Source of the DNA: Leptolyngbya sp. Cla-17
GTDB lineage: Bacteria; Cyanobacteriota; Cyanobacteriia; Leptolyngbyales; Leptolyngbyaceae
NCBI RefSeq assembly: GCF_016807185.1
Contig: NZ_JAEVYN010000002.1
Location: forward strand, 2,579,367 to 2,643,366
Length of the DNA: 64,000 bases
Direction of reading: 5' to 3'
The notes under the pieces were generated by a model. It made no database searches. It had not been told where the DNA came from and was given only the letters and a program-made list of their open reading frames with translations. The position numbers were made by a program, and so were the translations under genes. Shown here one piece after another: positions 41,575 to 50,800 of the stretch (positions are counted from its first letter, which is position 1; every line of letters begins with the position of its first letter).

Positions 41575-43176
41575 TTACCACTCGCGATCGCCCATTCCCA
41601 AATAAATTGAGTGCGCTGGATTCTTGATGTTGTACTGAGTCATCAGAGTTTGTCGAGTACGACTGGCCTTAATGAAGTCCGCCGCCTTTTCGCCAATCAT
41701 GATCGTGGGTGCGTTTGTATTGCCAGTGGTGATGGTTGGCATGATGGAAGCATCCACGACCCGCAACCCTTCAATCCCACGGACTCGCAGTTCCGGGTCT
41801 ACCACCGCCATGTTGTCAGTGCCCATTTTGCAGGTGCCGACAGGGTGATACACTGTGCTACAAGCGTCTCGGACGTAAGCTTCGAGTGCCTCATCACTTT
41901 GAACCTCAGCACCCGGAGCAATTTCCTTGCCGCGAAACTCGTCAAACCCTTTGCTCTGAAGCAATAGACGCATTAATTTCAGCGCCGCTACCAGCTTTTG
42001 CACATCGACTTCACTCTGTAGATAGTTCATCCGAAACATCGGTGCATCGTTGGGGTCAAGCGATCTCAATTCAACATTGCCCACGTTTTGGAGACGGGTT
42101 AAAGAGACGGCACCCGTAAAGCCAAACTCCGCTGAGGCATAACCAGGCGGTAAGAACTGAATGGGACCGAAAAAGAACTGTAAATCGGGCGCAACCTCCC
42201 GATCTCCCTCACTATGCAAAAACAATCCGGCTTCGACCCCATTACTGGTGATAGTCGGATGTACGGCTTGGGTGGCCGCATACACCACAGAGACAAGCAG
42301 GTGATCTTGCAAATTTTGACCCACGCCCGGCAAATCAGCGACCACTGAAATTCCCATTGCTTGCAGATAATCTGCATTCCCAATACCGGATAGCAGCAAT
42401 AGTTTCGGTGAATCAAACGCACCCGCGCTTAAAATCACTTCCTGGTTGACTCGCACTTGCTGGAGCGTGCCCTCGTGCAGATATTCCACTCCAACGGTGC
42501 GAGTACCTTCAAACAGTAATCGAGTCACTAACGCGCCTGTCGTCACAGTCAAATTGGGACGTTGCAGAATGGGTAGGAGAAAAGCCGCCGCCGCACTATG
42601 TCGCCTACCATCCTTGACCGTTAGCTGATAAGGTCCCACCCCTTTCTGCTGTGCCCCGTTAAAATCAGGATTATAGTCATAACCCCTTGCGACACAAGCA
42701 TCGATAAAGCGTTGAGACACGACAGCAGAAGGCTTGATATCGGTGACGCTCAATTCACCATCAATGCTGTGATATTCAGAGGTTCCTCGTTGCTGGTGCT
42801 CTGACTTCTTGAAATAGGGTAAGACATCCTGATAACTCCAGCCGAGATTTCCCAATGCTTGCCAATGGTCATAATCGTGATGATTGCCTCGAACATACAT
42901 CATGAAATTAATCGAACTGCTGCCTCCCAAAACTTTGCCACGCGGACAAAACATTTTGCGATCGTTCAAGTACGGTTCCGGCTCAGAGAAGTATGCCCAA
43001 TCGACCTCGGAACCCAATAGGCTCAAGAAAGCCGATGGGATGTAAATCTCCGGTTTCGTATCCGGGTTACCTGCTTCGAGAAGTAACACGGTTGTGTCAC
43101 TATCTTCGGTCAAACGGTTGACGACCACGCAGCCTGCCGAACCTGCACCAATCACAATATAGTCATATTGAGTCAT
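41575..43176 (-). CDS. GMC-family FAD-dependent oxidoreductase (choline dehydrogenase-like)
   Basis: A 533-residue glucose-methanol-choline oxidoreductase. The N-terminal FAD motif is VIGAGSAGCVVVNRL, GMC signature 1 is PRGKVLGGSSSINFMMYVRG, and the second signature is ILSAGAFDSPKLLLLSGIG. The catalytic end carries YHPVGTCKMGTD and NTNAPTIMIGEKAADF. It oxidises an alcohol with FAD; the substrate is unknown. The start is the ATG with AAGGAGG upstream, 93 bases inside the longest frame. The extra C-terminal 20 residues are unremarkable. Confidence 0.93.
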   Translation of the reverse strand: MTQYDYIVIGAGSAGCVVVNRLTEDSDTTVLLLEAGNPDTKPEIYIPSAFLSLLGSEVDWAYFSEPEPYLNDRKMFCPRGKVLGGSSSINFMMYVRGNHHDYDHWQALGNLGWSYQDVLPYFKKSEHQQRGTSEYHSIDGELSVTDIKPSAVVSQRFIDACVARGYDYNPDFNGAQQKGVGPYQLTVKDGRRHSAAAAFLLPILQRPNLTVTTGALVTRLLFEGTRTVGVEYLHEGTLQQVRVNQEVILSAGAFDSPKLLLLSGIGNADYLQAMGISVVADLPGVGQNLQDHLLVSVVYAATQAVHPTITSNGVEAGLFLHSEGDREVAPDLQFFFGPIQFLPPGYASAEFGFTGAVSLTRLQNVGNVELRSLDPNDAPMFRMNYLQSEVDVQKLVAALKLMRLLLQSKGFDEFRGKEIAPGAEVQSDEALEAYVRDACSTVYHPVGTCKMGTDNMAVVDPELRVRGIEGLRVVDASIMPTITTGNTNAPTIMIGEKAADFIKASRTRQTLMTQYNIKNPAHSIYLGMGDREW

Positions 43177-43365
43177 GGCATCCTCCTTCTGGGTTCTGTG
43201 TAATGGATGAATGTAGGCAGAAATAACGAAAATTGATGGCACTCTGACATCAGAACAAATTTGTGTCATTAAGCAAACTTACTTGCTGCACACTTGCAAC
43301 CTCTGGTGCTAGTGCCACCTGTAGCTCTTTCTGTAATCACTGGACATCAAACGTCAATCTCAGAT

Positions 43366-43773
43366 TTACCGACCGTACTTACATAACTTTATGCCTTGTT
43401 GATAGTCAAAAAGACTGACTGAACCGCTTGGAGGAAAATAAGCACGGCAACCTTCTGGAGCATCCTCTACCTTCACTTGGTCATCTTTACGAGTATCTAA
43501 TCGAGATTTAGGTTGTCCTGGCTGGCTGGAAATAGGACTGGCTAGCTGAGTATTGAAATCACTTGCTGCTCTAGTCGGTTTTTCTAAATCGGCTCTTTCC
43601 ATACCAGTTAATTGAGAGATAGTTTGGTTAGGCAGAAACTCAAATAACTCAACTGCATTTGCACGCGAATCAATAGAGAGAGCTAATGAAGCAACTCCAA
43701 ATAAGAGTGCTATAGGAATCGAAGAGCTAAGTCTAAATGCGGTAATTGTTGCAACAATCTGGCTTTTCATCAC
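43366..43773 (-). CDS. Small exported hypothetical protein
   Basis: A 135-residue protein with a signal peptide (FRLSSSIPIALLFGVASLAL then a DSRANAVE cleavage region). The mature part is hydrophilic, with a pair of Cys (EGCRAYFPPSG and IKLCKYGR) that could form a disulfide. An AAGGAGAAC site precedes the ATG. I do not recognise a family. It lies downstream of the decayed HTH gene and the Dps gene on the same strand. Confidence 0.65.
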   Translation of the reverse strand: MMKSQIVATITAFRLSSSIPIALLFGVASLALSIDSRANAVELFEFLPNQTISQLTGMERADLEKPTRAASDFNTQLASPISSQPGQPKSRLDTRKDDQVKVEDAPEGCRAYFPPSGSVSLFDYQQGIKLCKYGR

Positions 43774-43972
43774 AGTTCTCCTTGGTAAAATAGATGACTT
43801 AAAAGTGGATACATTTCAGGTTTAGGCATATTATTTTCAGGTGCCTCAGAAAGTTTTAATTCCTCATAAAACTTCTGAATCAATTTTGCAGTGTGGCTAA
43901 CACCGCTTGAATATCTTTGCCTAGACTGACTTCGCAACGCCCAGCGATCGCTAAATAGTTAAACAACTATGG

Positions 43973-44476
43973 CTAATTGAATTCTGTTGCTTGCAATTGA
44001 AGACTTTCATTCACCTCGCCCAAATTAAGTAAATGAGAAAGGTGCCTCAAATCCTGCATCAACCGTTGATAGAGTTCAATGAGTTCCTGATAGGATAAAG
44101 TTGTCTCAACGGTATGAACGGTTGAGTTTAGATAGAGTGAAAGGTTTGTGATGGGTTGACCAACGGGATGAAATTCAGCGGTCATATAGTCATCCCTATC
44201 AAGCTGTAAATCAAACGCTGCAAAGAAGATTTTCAGTGTTCGCTTGTCTACTCTTACTTCGCAACTGAGAATGCGGCTGATGGTGCGCTCGTTGAGTGAG
44301 CGATCACTCACTCAATTTTCATACGTGTAACGATTGCCCCATTGAGCATGGAGAGCACTTGCCTAAGTCAATTTCTGCCACCCTAGGTCTGACAGCATGA
44401 CACCCCGGTTACGATTGTGCTTGCGAGACACAGTAGAATGCACTCGATCATGATTAGGGAATGAAATTTGGTACAT
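43973..44476 (-). pseudogene. Cyanobacterial HTH-type N-terminal-domain gene, decayed (copy 2)
   Basis: From ATG 44476 the frame gives MYQISFPNHDRVHST, NRNRGVMLSDLGWQKLT, stop TAG (44363-44365), HAQWGNRYTYEN, stop TGA (44312-44314), then SDRSLNERTISRILSCEVRV. Both stops lie inside the same conserved domain that is decayed at 12807-13343. The C-terminal helices (LSYQELIELYQRLMQDLRHL) remain open for 113 codons after a GTG at 44311, so a shortened product is conceivable but would lack half of the HTH domain. Confidence 0.65.
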
Positions 44477-44570
44477 GACTTTACTCTCTGTCTTTATAGA
44501 AAGGTTGGGTTTAGAAGCTAGAGAATATGAAACTTAATCAGCAACTAATGCAGCCTCTGAATGACTCAAG

Positions 44571-45188
44571 TTAACTGCTTACCAGTGGTGTATCCACAAA
44601 ATGTTCTGCCAGAAACCAAACCTGTAGCTCATTCGTTCGCAGCGCTTGGCTCACCAACAAATCATTCGTACCGCTATCTTGATTGGCTGCCGTTTTATCG
44701 ATCGCCACTCTCAAATCTCCAATAATCAATTCGTGTGCTTCTAGCAACCGTGACAGCATTACGGGCACTGCTTCTACACCATTGGGAGGACGCTGAATTT
44801 TGGTGACTTCTGCGACATGACGTGGGTCAGCGATCGCCACACCGCCCAGCGTTTGAACTCGTTCGCCCAGTGCATCGATTAACTCAAGCTGCTCACTGGC
44901 GTGTTTGTCGAATAGCAAGTGCAGTTGATAAAATGTGTGTCCACGCATCAGCCAGTGATGTTTTTTGTAGAGGTGGTAGAGAATGATGGTATCTGCCAAA
45001 ATTTGATTGACTAACGCACAACTTTCGCTGCGGACACTAGGGTTGAGGGTGATCGACAGATTGAGTAGAGTACCGTACTGTTGAATTTCATGTCCATATT
45101 GATGTAGCAAAGGCTGGCTGCGATCGACTTGAGTGATTTTGTTTGTATTTTGAGTGGGCACAATTGGCGCTCCTTCTGTGGAAGTCAA
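44571..45188 (-). CDS. Dps-type ferritin-like DNA-protection protein
   Basis: A 205-residue Dps-family protein that oxidises iron with peroxide and protects DNA as a dodecamer. The ferroxidase region is clear: LYHLYKKHHWLMRGHTFYQL then FDKHASEQLELIDALGERV. A 40-residue N-terminal extension (APIVPTQNTNKITQVDRSQP) may contact DNA. It fits an oxidative-stress context, downstream of LuxR and DsbA-like genes on the same strand with gaps of 80-92 bases. Confidence 0.92.
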   Translation of the reverse strand: MTSTEGAPIVPTQNTNKITQVDRSQPLLHQYGHEIQQYGTLLNLSITLNPSVRSESCALVNQILADTIILYHLYKKHHWLMRGHTFYQLHLLFDKHASEQLELIDALGERVQTLGGVAIADPRHVAEVTKIQRPPNGVEAVPVMLSRLLEAHELIIGDLRVAIDKTAANQDSGTNDLLVSQALRTNELQVWFLAEHFVDTPLVSS

Positions 45189-45268
45189 TGGTTGTATCTT
45201 TTGCCTGTGTCAAGAGACTATTTTTTCCAGTCACTAGCTTTTTTGTTGAGCTAATGGAATGGCTCGAT

Positions 45269-45691
45269 CTAGCGAACCAGACCAGAGCGGAGTGCCCGAA
45301 TCGCGGCTTGAGTGCGATCGCTCACATAGAGCTTCTTCAAGATATTGCGAACATGAGTCTTCACCGTACCCATCGTGATATGTAGCCTGCCAGCGATCGT
45401 GGGATTATTGTGTCCCTCCACAATCAATTGCAACACTTCTAGCTCACGAGCCGTTAATGGTTCGATTTCCATAACTTGCCTGTACTCTGGATCGCTCGCC
45501 CGAATCATGATCATCTCAGTGCGATTAATGCTGTCGGTCTGAAAAGGATGAGATTGCTTCAGCAAGCCTACAACCTCTTGTGCAACAGTGATGAACGCTC
45601 GATTCACAGAAGAACCACCAAAGGAATCAATCTGAGTGGGAGCGCTTAAGCGCTCAAGTTCATCTTCGATCAGTAATGGAATGGATGCCAT
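45269..45691 (-). CDS. LuxR-type HTH transcriptional regulator
   Basis: A 140-residue protein. Its C-terminal 65 residues form a LuxR/NarL HTH (LTARELEVLQLIVEGHNNPT, GTVKTHVRNILKKLYVSDRT). The N-terminal 75 residues are too short for a receiver domain and show no phospho-acceptor motif, so it is not a classical response regulator. It probably controls neighbouring dps and dsbA-like genes (inference from position). No defect is seen. Confidence 0.88.
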   Translation of the reverse strand: MASIPLLIEDELERLSAPTQIDSFGGSSVNRAFITVAQEVVGLLKQSHPFQTDSINRTEMIMIRASDPEYRQVMEIEPLTARELEVLQLIVEGHNNPTIAGRLHITMGTVKTHVRNILKKLYVSDRTQAAIRALRSGLVR

Positions 45692-45738
45692 AAAATAATC
45701 CTCATTGAGCTATTCATTAGGGTTAAAAACTAGCGGAC

Positions 45739-46410
45739 TTAATGACTTTTGGTGGTTATAGCTGCTATCAACCGCTCCGTGTTTCAGAGATCGCTATACC
45801 GAATGCCATTGATAAATAAGGCTGGGGCATTTATTACTCCACTCTGTAAGCCACTTTCAATATCTTGATTGATGCGAGCAACATGTACTTTCCCGGCTAA
45901 ATCTTGCAAAAATTGGCAAACATCGAGTCCTAAATGATTGGCATATTCCACCAGGTAACCGTTTCCTAACGCTTGTTGATGGTTGAATAGTATGTCATGC
46001 ATCTGCCAAAACTGCCCTTGAACCGCCGCCGCGATCGCCGCTTCAGCCGCACGTTGAGCCTGAGCATGAATTTGGCGCTGTGGAAAGTGTCGAAAGATAA
46101 AGCACAAGTAATCCTCTCCCAAAGAAACATCGAACTGTCGCTGAATGACTTTAATCAATCTATAAACGTCCGCACTCTGAGAACATTGATAGTCCCCATA
46201 CAGCACCAGCACCATGGTGGCATCTAGCAAGCCTTGCCTGTGATCTTGGATGGAAGGTGGGACGGATAACGAACTGCGATCCCGGTCTTGATTCACTGCT
46301 ACCTCTGAAGGAAGGTATTCATCACAAGCAATCTCTATACCTTCTTTGTATGATTGGTGTATAGCAAACTCTAAACCTGCAACTCGGTTGTTGTCTGTGT
46401 TTGTATGCAT
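45739..46410 (-). pseudogene. DsbA-like thioredoxin-fold protein with premature stop
   Basis: The frame from ATG 46410 runs 208 codons to a TGA at 45784-45786 and remains readable to TAA at 45739. The TGA falls at the Trp position of the paralogous tail (QYTNQWSIEPL against RYSDL-stop-NTERL), so about 15 residues are lost. The thioredoxin fold is visible: MVLVLYGDYQCSQSADVYRL, FIFRHFPQRQIHAQAQRAAE, and GVINAPALFINGIRY with the cis-Pro. The active site CSQS has only one Cys, so it is not a standard dithiol oxidase. The loss is small, and the truncated protein could still fold. Confidence 0.7.
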
Positions 46411-46414
46411 TCAA

Positions 46415-46526
46415 TATAGGCAATGGACTTTCATTTGTCGTCCACTCAGAGTTGACACTTTTGTATAATCAAGTGATGGGTGAATCAATCCATCTCACTA
46501 TGGAAGGCTAGCTCCAACTAAAGTTA
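46415..46526. repeat. Intergenic leader repeat, copy B (upstream of DsbA-like gene)
   Basis: It resembles 13470-13610 across about 110 bases (ATAGGCAATGGACTTTCA, TTGTCGTCCACTC, GATGGGTGAATCAATCCATC, AGCTCCAACTAAAGTT). The inverted repeat GATGG..CCATC is kept although surrounding bases differ, which suggests a conserved structure. The IS630 remnant starts at its far end. Confidence 0.55.
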
Positions 46527-47273
46527 TACGGAATTGCGGAAGGCAGTACTTTTTGACCAGATTAAATTGCTTGAATCCAATCAAAGCCCACTTTGCCTTG
46601 AACTATCACAGGATGCTGCATCAACCATTGGCACCGCTTGACTAAGACATCCTCTAAAGCATCAAGATTGTCAAACACTTGATTAGCGATTGCTTCGCGC
46701 AGCAAAGACCAGACACATTCAGTGGGTTGCAGTTGGAGGGTATAGGGCAATAGCGGGTAGAAGAAAATGCCGGGGGGCACCTGAAGTTTTTGGCTCATAT
46801 GCCACGCGGCCTGATCAACCAATAGAATGATCAACTGCTGACGATGGGGATTGACCTGAGCCGCAAATAGCTCTAACGCCATCTGCATCATGGAGACATT
46901 GGCACGGGGCAATAAAAGGAAGTAGCTCGCTCCAGTGGCAGGATGGACAAAACCATAGGTGTAGACCCATTGATAGCGGCGAGAATGATGCGCTGATGGG
47001 CGTTCTCCTATGGGTGCCCAAACCCGCCTGACAATGGGTTGCAAGCCTAATCGAGCTTCGTCTTCCGCCCAAATTACAATCTCCCGATTGGGAAACAACG
47101 AGCGCAACCACGCCACATGACCTGCTAATCCTGCTTTGAACTCTGCTTGCTGCTCAAGGGTTGCGCTTTGATGATGCACCGGACGCGGCACCTGCAAGCT
47201 CAACCCCAAACGTCGTAGATACTTCCAGGCTGTTGAGGGGTGTAAGCAAATGCCAAAGTAGGTTTCGATATAC
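46527..47273 (-). pseudogene. IS630-family element (1163-bp type), truncated copy 2
   Basis: The left 747 bases of the 1163-bp element, with the transposase frame readable from 46562 to 47209 and beyond. It stops at GTTTCGATATACT, where the IS5 end AGACCTCTTGCG begins. The missing 5' part of the transposase gene does not reappear after the IS5 element (50.5 kb), so an adjacent deletion followed the insertion. It encodes the PYTLQLQP variant, like copy 1. Confidence 0.85.
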
Positions 47274-47391
47274 TAGACCTCTTGCGTGAATGTATGTAAG
47301 CAGCTAGAACTAGGTCAAGGAGGAGGATATAGCACTACGAAATCTTATGAGGACGTATAGTTAAGATTGCAAAGAATATCAATGACCTTTT

Positions 47392-47784
47392 ATGCCAGCC
47401 CCCTACAGTGACGACCTTCGTCAGAAAGCAATTGCAGCAGTCAAACGAGGAGACCGTAAAACCGAAGTCAGCCGGATGTTAAATATCAGCCGCAATACCT
47501 TAGACCAGTGGCTCAAACGAGAAGCCCAAACCGGGAAGTGTGGAGCCATACGCAACTATCAGCAGGGGTGTAGACATAAAATCACCGATTGGCAACGGTT
47601 TAGGGAGTTTGTGCAAGAGCATGGCGGCAAGACCCAAGGGCAAATGGCAACTTTATGGGGAGAGGGTGTGACGCAACAAAACATCAGTGATGCGTTGCAA
47701 AAGCTGGGAATCAGTCGAAAAAAAAGACGTACGGGTATCAAGAGCGAGATGAGCTTAAGCGCCAAGAGTTTCAAGCGCGATTGA
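47392..47784 (+). CDS. IS630-family transposase, N-terminal part (orfA)
   Basis: Identical 130-residue protein to 3364-3756 (MPAPYSDDLRQKAIAAVKRG ... KSFKRD). It contains the DNA-binding HTH and the A8 run at about 47717-47724 that can shift translation into orfB. Confidence 0.85.
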   Translation: MPAPYSDDLRQKAIAAVKRGDRKTEVSRMLNISRNTLDQWLKREAQTGKCGAIRNYQQGCRHKITDWQRFREFVQEHGGKTQGQMATLWGEGVTQQNISDALQKLGISRKKRRTGIKSEMSLSAKSFKRD

Positions 47785-48275
47785 AGACCAAGACAGCGGC
47801 TCAGATGGTTTATGTCGACGAAGCAGGCGTTGATAATCGAGACGAGTATCCCTATGGCTACTGCGAGATTGGACACCGCTTTCATGCCCTCAAGTCGGGC
47901 AAACGCACCGAGAGAGTCAGTTGGATTGCGGCACTTAAACAGGGGAAGCTTTTTGCACCGCTGACGTTTATCGGCTCGTGTAACCGGGATTTGTTTGAGG
48001 TGTGGTTAGAGGAGTGTCTATTACCGCAACTGCAGCCAGGAGATGTCATCGTCATCGATAATGCTAGTTTTCACCATTCTCAAAGCATTGAGGACAGGGT
48101 AGCAGCGGCTGACTGTGAGCTTTGGTATCTGCCTGCCTACTCTCCTGACTTCAATCAGATTGAGCATTGGTGGTTTGTGCTTAAGAATTGGATGAGGCAA
48201 CGGTGGGATGAGTTTGATAGCTTTCGTGAGTGTGTCGATGCTGCGTTCAATCAGTGTTCCAACATTCATGCGTAG
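47718..48275 (+). CDS. IS630-family transposase, catalytic part (orfB)
   Basis: Identical catalytic domain to 2873-3430, with VDEAGVDN, VIDNASFHH and NQIEHWW. It is entered by -1 slippage at the A8 run or from the TTG at 47781, which overlaps the orfA stop. Confidence 0.85.
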   Translation, partial: KKKTYGYQERDELKRQEFQARLKTKTAAQMVYVDEAGVDNRDEYPYGYCEIGHRFHALKSGKRTERVSWIAALKQGKLFAPLTFIGSCNRDLFEVWLEECLLPQLQPGDVIVIDNASFHHSQSIEDRVAAADCELWYLPAYSPDFNQIEHWWFVLKNWMRQRWDEFDSFRECVDAAFNQCSNIHA

Positions 48276-48283
48276 CGCTATAT

Positions 48284-49672
48284 CCCTCTTAAATCACTCT
48301 GACTAGAGACTATCTATTATAGAGGTACGTTTGTCCAGATTCAATTGCCATGCCAGCATCTAGAGCCGCCCGCCCGACGATACATTTTGTGGATGAATAC
48401 TGCCAATTGTATGAGGACTTATTCCCAGAAGTGCGCAGCTATGAAGCCTTTAAGCTTCTGCATCTGGGGATGATTAGCGAGATTAAACGCAAATCCTTAC
48501 CTGCCATTGCCAAAGCAGTAGGCTTAAACAATCAGCAAAACTTACATCACTTCCTTACCGAGTCTCCTTGGCAGGTGCAACAGTTACGCCAGAAGCGATT
48601 GGAGTTGACCCTCAAGGTACTCAACGGTCGGTCATTGATATTACTGATTGATGAAACTGGAGATTGTAAGAAGGGAAAAAGCACTGATTACGTCAAACGG
48701 CAATACATCGGCAACGTCGGTAAGAAGGAAAATGGCATTGTCGCTGTCACTGCCTACGGCTTAGTCGATGGCATGATTGTGCCATTGAGTTTTGAGGTGT
48801 ATAAACCCAGAGAACGACTCAAAGAGGGAGAAGAGTATCAAAGTAAACCGCAAATTGCGGCAACCATGATTCGACAATTACAAGCACTAGGATTTGAGTT
48901 TGAACTGGTGCTCGCCGATAGCTTGTATGGCGAAAGTAAAGTCAACTTTGTCGATGTGCTAGATGAATTAAACCTACCTTACATCCTGGCGATTCGCAGC
49001 AACCATGCTTTGTGGCTACCGCAAGACCAGGAGGTGTACCAGGAGCCTTGGCAGACCTTCAAGCGCACCTTTAGTAATGGCACGACAGAAACCCGTCACA
49101 TGGCTGAGGTGATTTACGGCAAAAGCCACCGCAAGCAGTACTGGCTGTTGACCACTGACCCTGACACGTTACCGGACAACTCAACGTCCTATGTCATGGT
49201 CTGTGCCCCGGCAATCAAACTCAAAGATATTGGTGACAGTTATGGCTTTAGAACCTGGATTGAGTATGGTCTCAAACAAGCCAAAGATGCACTCGGGTGG
49301 GCAGACTTTCGTATGACCCGCTATGAGCAGATTGAGAAGTGGTGGGAGTTGGTCATGAGTACGTTTTTGATGGTCAGTTTGTTTGCCGACCCATTCAACG
49401 ACTCCTGTCCACTGGCCCATCAGCGGTTTTCGCAGCACCCGTGGTGGAATAACCAGAGCGGTTGGAAGAACTTACTCAACAACTTGCGTTTAGTTATTCA
49501 ACCTTTAGTTTGCTTCAATTGGCTTAAACACTGGTTGACGGTTTTTCCCATTGCTTCCCTTCAGTTAGGGTTTGAGCAACTGACGCAGAAGATGAATCAG
49601 TTTATCTGTCCACGGGTGCATCAGCTAAACCTCCAACTTATCTTTTCATCTGCTTAGAGTGATTAATGAGGG
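48284..49672 (+). mobile_element. IS701-family element, 1389 bp (copy 2)
   Basis: Ends CCCTCTTAAATCACTCT and AGAGTGATTAATGAGGG with the 4-bp duplication ATAT on both sides (48280-48283 and 49673-49676). It starts two bases after the terminal TATA of the IS630 element. Its orientation is the same as copy 1. Confidence 0.92.
48350..49657 (+). CDS. IS701-family transposase
   Basis: A 435-residue DDE transposase identical to the protein at 3888-5195 (D101 in LLIDETGD, D190 in LADSLYG). Intact. Identity between the two copies suggests recent transposition or gene conversion. Confidence 0.92.
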   Translation: MPASRAARPTIHFVDEYCQLYEDLFPEVRSYEAFKLLHLGMISEIKRKSLPAIAKAVGLNNQQNLHHFLTESPWQVQQLRQKRLELTLKVLNGRSLILLIDETGDCKKGKSTDYVKRQYIGNVGKKENGIVAVTAYGLVDGMIVPLSFEVYKPRERLKEGEEYQSKPQIAATMIRQLQALGFEFELVLADSLYGESKVNFVDVLDELNLPYILAIRSNHALWLPQDQEVYQEPWQTFKRTFSNGTTETRHMAEVIYGKSHRKQYWLLTTDPDTLPDNSTSYVMVCAPAIKLKDIGDSYGFRTWIEYGLKQAKDALGWADFRMTRYEQIEKWWELVMSTFLMVSLFADPFNDSCPLAHQRFSQHPWWNNQSGWKNLLNNLRLVIQPLVCFNWLKHWLTVFPIASLQLGFEQLTQKMNQFICPRVHQLNLQLIFSSA

Positions 49673-49677
49673 ATATT

Positions 49678-50507
49678 ATGACCTACGAGCAACTTAGCCA
49701 ACTTAAACCCGGAGCTTTCAAACGTCGATGTGGGGTTCACCTTGAAACGTTTGAGCAGATGGTAGCAATATTGCGTCCCGATCTTGACCGCAGGGGAAAA
49801 CGGGGTGGACAGTGCAAATTAAGCGTAGAAGACCAATTGTTGGTCGTACTTGAATACTGGCGAGAATACCGGACACAGTTTCATATCGCCACCACGTGGG
49901 GGATGAGCGAGTCAGCCGTATGTCGATTGATTCAAAAGGTGGAAGGATTATTGACCAATTCAGACCAGTTTCGGCTACCCGGCAAAAAGCAACTCTACCA
50001 GAATGCCAGTACTTGGAGCGTAGTGGCAGTGGATGTGACTGAAAGCCCCATTGAGCGTCCCCAAAAAAACAGCGAGGCTACTACAGCGGCAAGAAAAAGC
50101 GGCATACCCTAAAAGCTCAAGTGGTAGTCAATCAAGCGACTGGACAGATTATCTGCACAGCCTTTGGCAAAGGGCGAGTCCATGACTTTCGCTTGTTCAA
50201 GCTCCATCGCCTGCCGATGCTGCCGGAGCAGTTGTGTTTAGCGGACAGAGGCTATCAGGGTATGGCAAAGCTACATCCCTGTAGTTGCACTCCAACCAAA
50301 AAGCCCCGTAAAGGCAAACTGAGCAAAGCCGAGCGTCAGCACAACCGCACTCTAGCCCGATTACGAGTGGTCGCTGAGCATGTGAATCGGAAGCTCAAGA
50401 TTTTTCGGATTCTCGCTGAACGGTATCGAAATCGACGCAAGCGCTTCGGGTTGCGCTTCAACCTGATTGCGGCGATCATCAACTGTGAACTTTCGCTCTC
50501 TTCTTGA
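49678..50507 (+). CDS. IS5-family transposase, two frames joined by -1 frameshift
   Basis: The first frame, from ATG 49678 (MTYEQLSQLKPGAFKRRCGV), carries an N-terminal HTH (TWGMSESAVCRLIQKVEGLL) and the first catalytic Asp in VAVDVTESPIERP. The second frame continues with QRGYYSGKKKRHTLKAQVVV, the second Asp in LCLADRGYQG, and the terminal helices with RLRVVAEHVNRKLKIF. The frames meet at A-AAA-AAC (50064-50070), which is in the right phase for canonical -1 slippage, so this is probably programmed. A start at 49666 reads IS701 sequence and is an artefact of the nested insertion. Confidence 0.85.
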
Positions 50508-50521
50508 TTCACGCAAGAGTT

Positions 50522-50800
50522 CTAATCTATCCCCCTAACTAGATCTGCATCCCCAGGAGAAGACTGAGCCGCCACCCGTTCTAATAAAGCTGCCACAAAG
50601 TCGATCGCATCTAGCTCTAGTGCCACAGCCGCTTGCTGACACTGCCGTAGCGTAGGCGATCGTTTTCCTCTGAAGTACCGACTCCAGACAGCTCGGTCAA
50701 TTCCCGTTGCCAACTTTAACTGGGCATAGGACTGAGCAAGTTTCTGTTTCGCGTCCTCTGAAGGAAAGGCTGAAGGATGATCGCGATCCTGGGCTGTCAT
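50522..50800 (-). CDS. Small HTH-domain protein, possibly C-terminally altered
   Basis: A 92-residue protein with a Cro/XRE-like HTH (AVWSRYFRGKRSPTLRQCQQ) following helix QKLAQSYAQLKLATGIDRAV. Such small cyanobacterial proteins are probable DNA-binding regulators. Its stop codon TAG overlaps the right end of the IS5 element, so the native C-terminus may have been cut by that insertion. It is transcribed toward the IS. Confidence 0.65.
   Translation of the reverse strand: MTAQDRDHPSAFPSEDAKQKLAQSYAQLKLATGIDRAVWSRYFRGKRSPTLRQCQQAAVALELDAIDFVAALLERVAAQSSPGDADLVRGID

Larger units (their letters stand above)
47328..48282 (+). mobile_element. IS630-family element, 955 bp (copy 2)
   Basis: The left end is TATAGCACTACG and the right end CGTAGCGCTATA. 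It has the same length as copy 1 (2866-3820) but opposite orientation. It is inserted at TA within the IS5 leader. An IS701 copy abuts its right end, the orfB end; in copy 1 the IS701 abuts the orfA end. Confidence 0.9.
47275..50523 (+). mobile_element. IS5-family element, split by nested IS630 and IS701 elements
   Basis: The left end AGACCTCTTGCGTGAA (47275) and the right end, inverse of AGAACTCTTGCGTGAA (50523), are near-identical inverted repeats. Only 53 bases of it lie left of the nested elements (47328-49672). Removing them restores AAGGAGGAGGATATT directly before ATG 49678, so the nested pair sits between the ribosome-binding site and the start codon. The empty element would be about 0.9 kb, a normal size. 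Confidence 0.85.

Noticed and set aside
12807..45786. Possible stop-codon recoding (Trp or Gln at TGA/TAG/TAA)
   Set aside because: All three stop codons appear inside damaged genes and the same codons end intact genes in the window; no recoding signal is shared. Decay explains this better.
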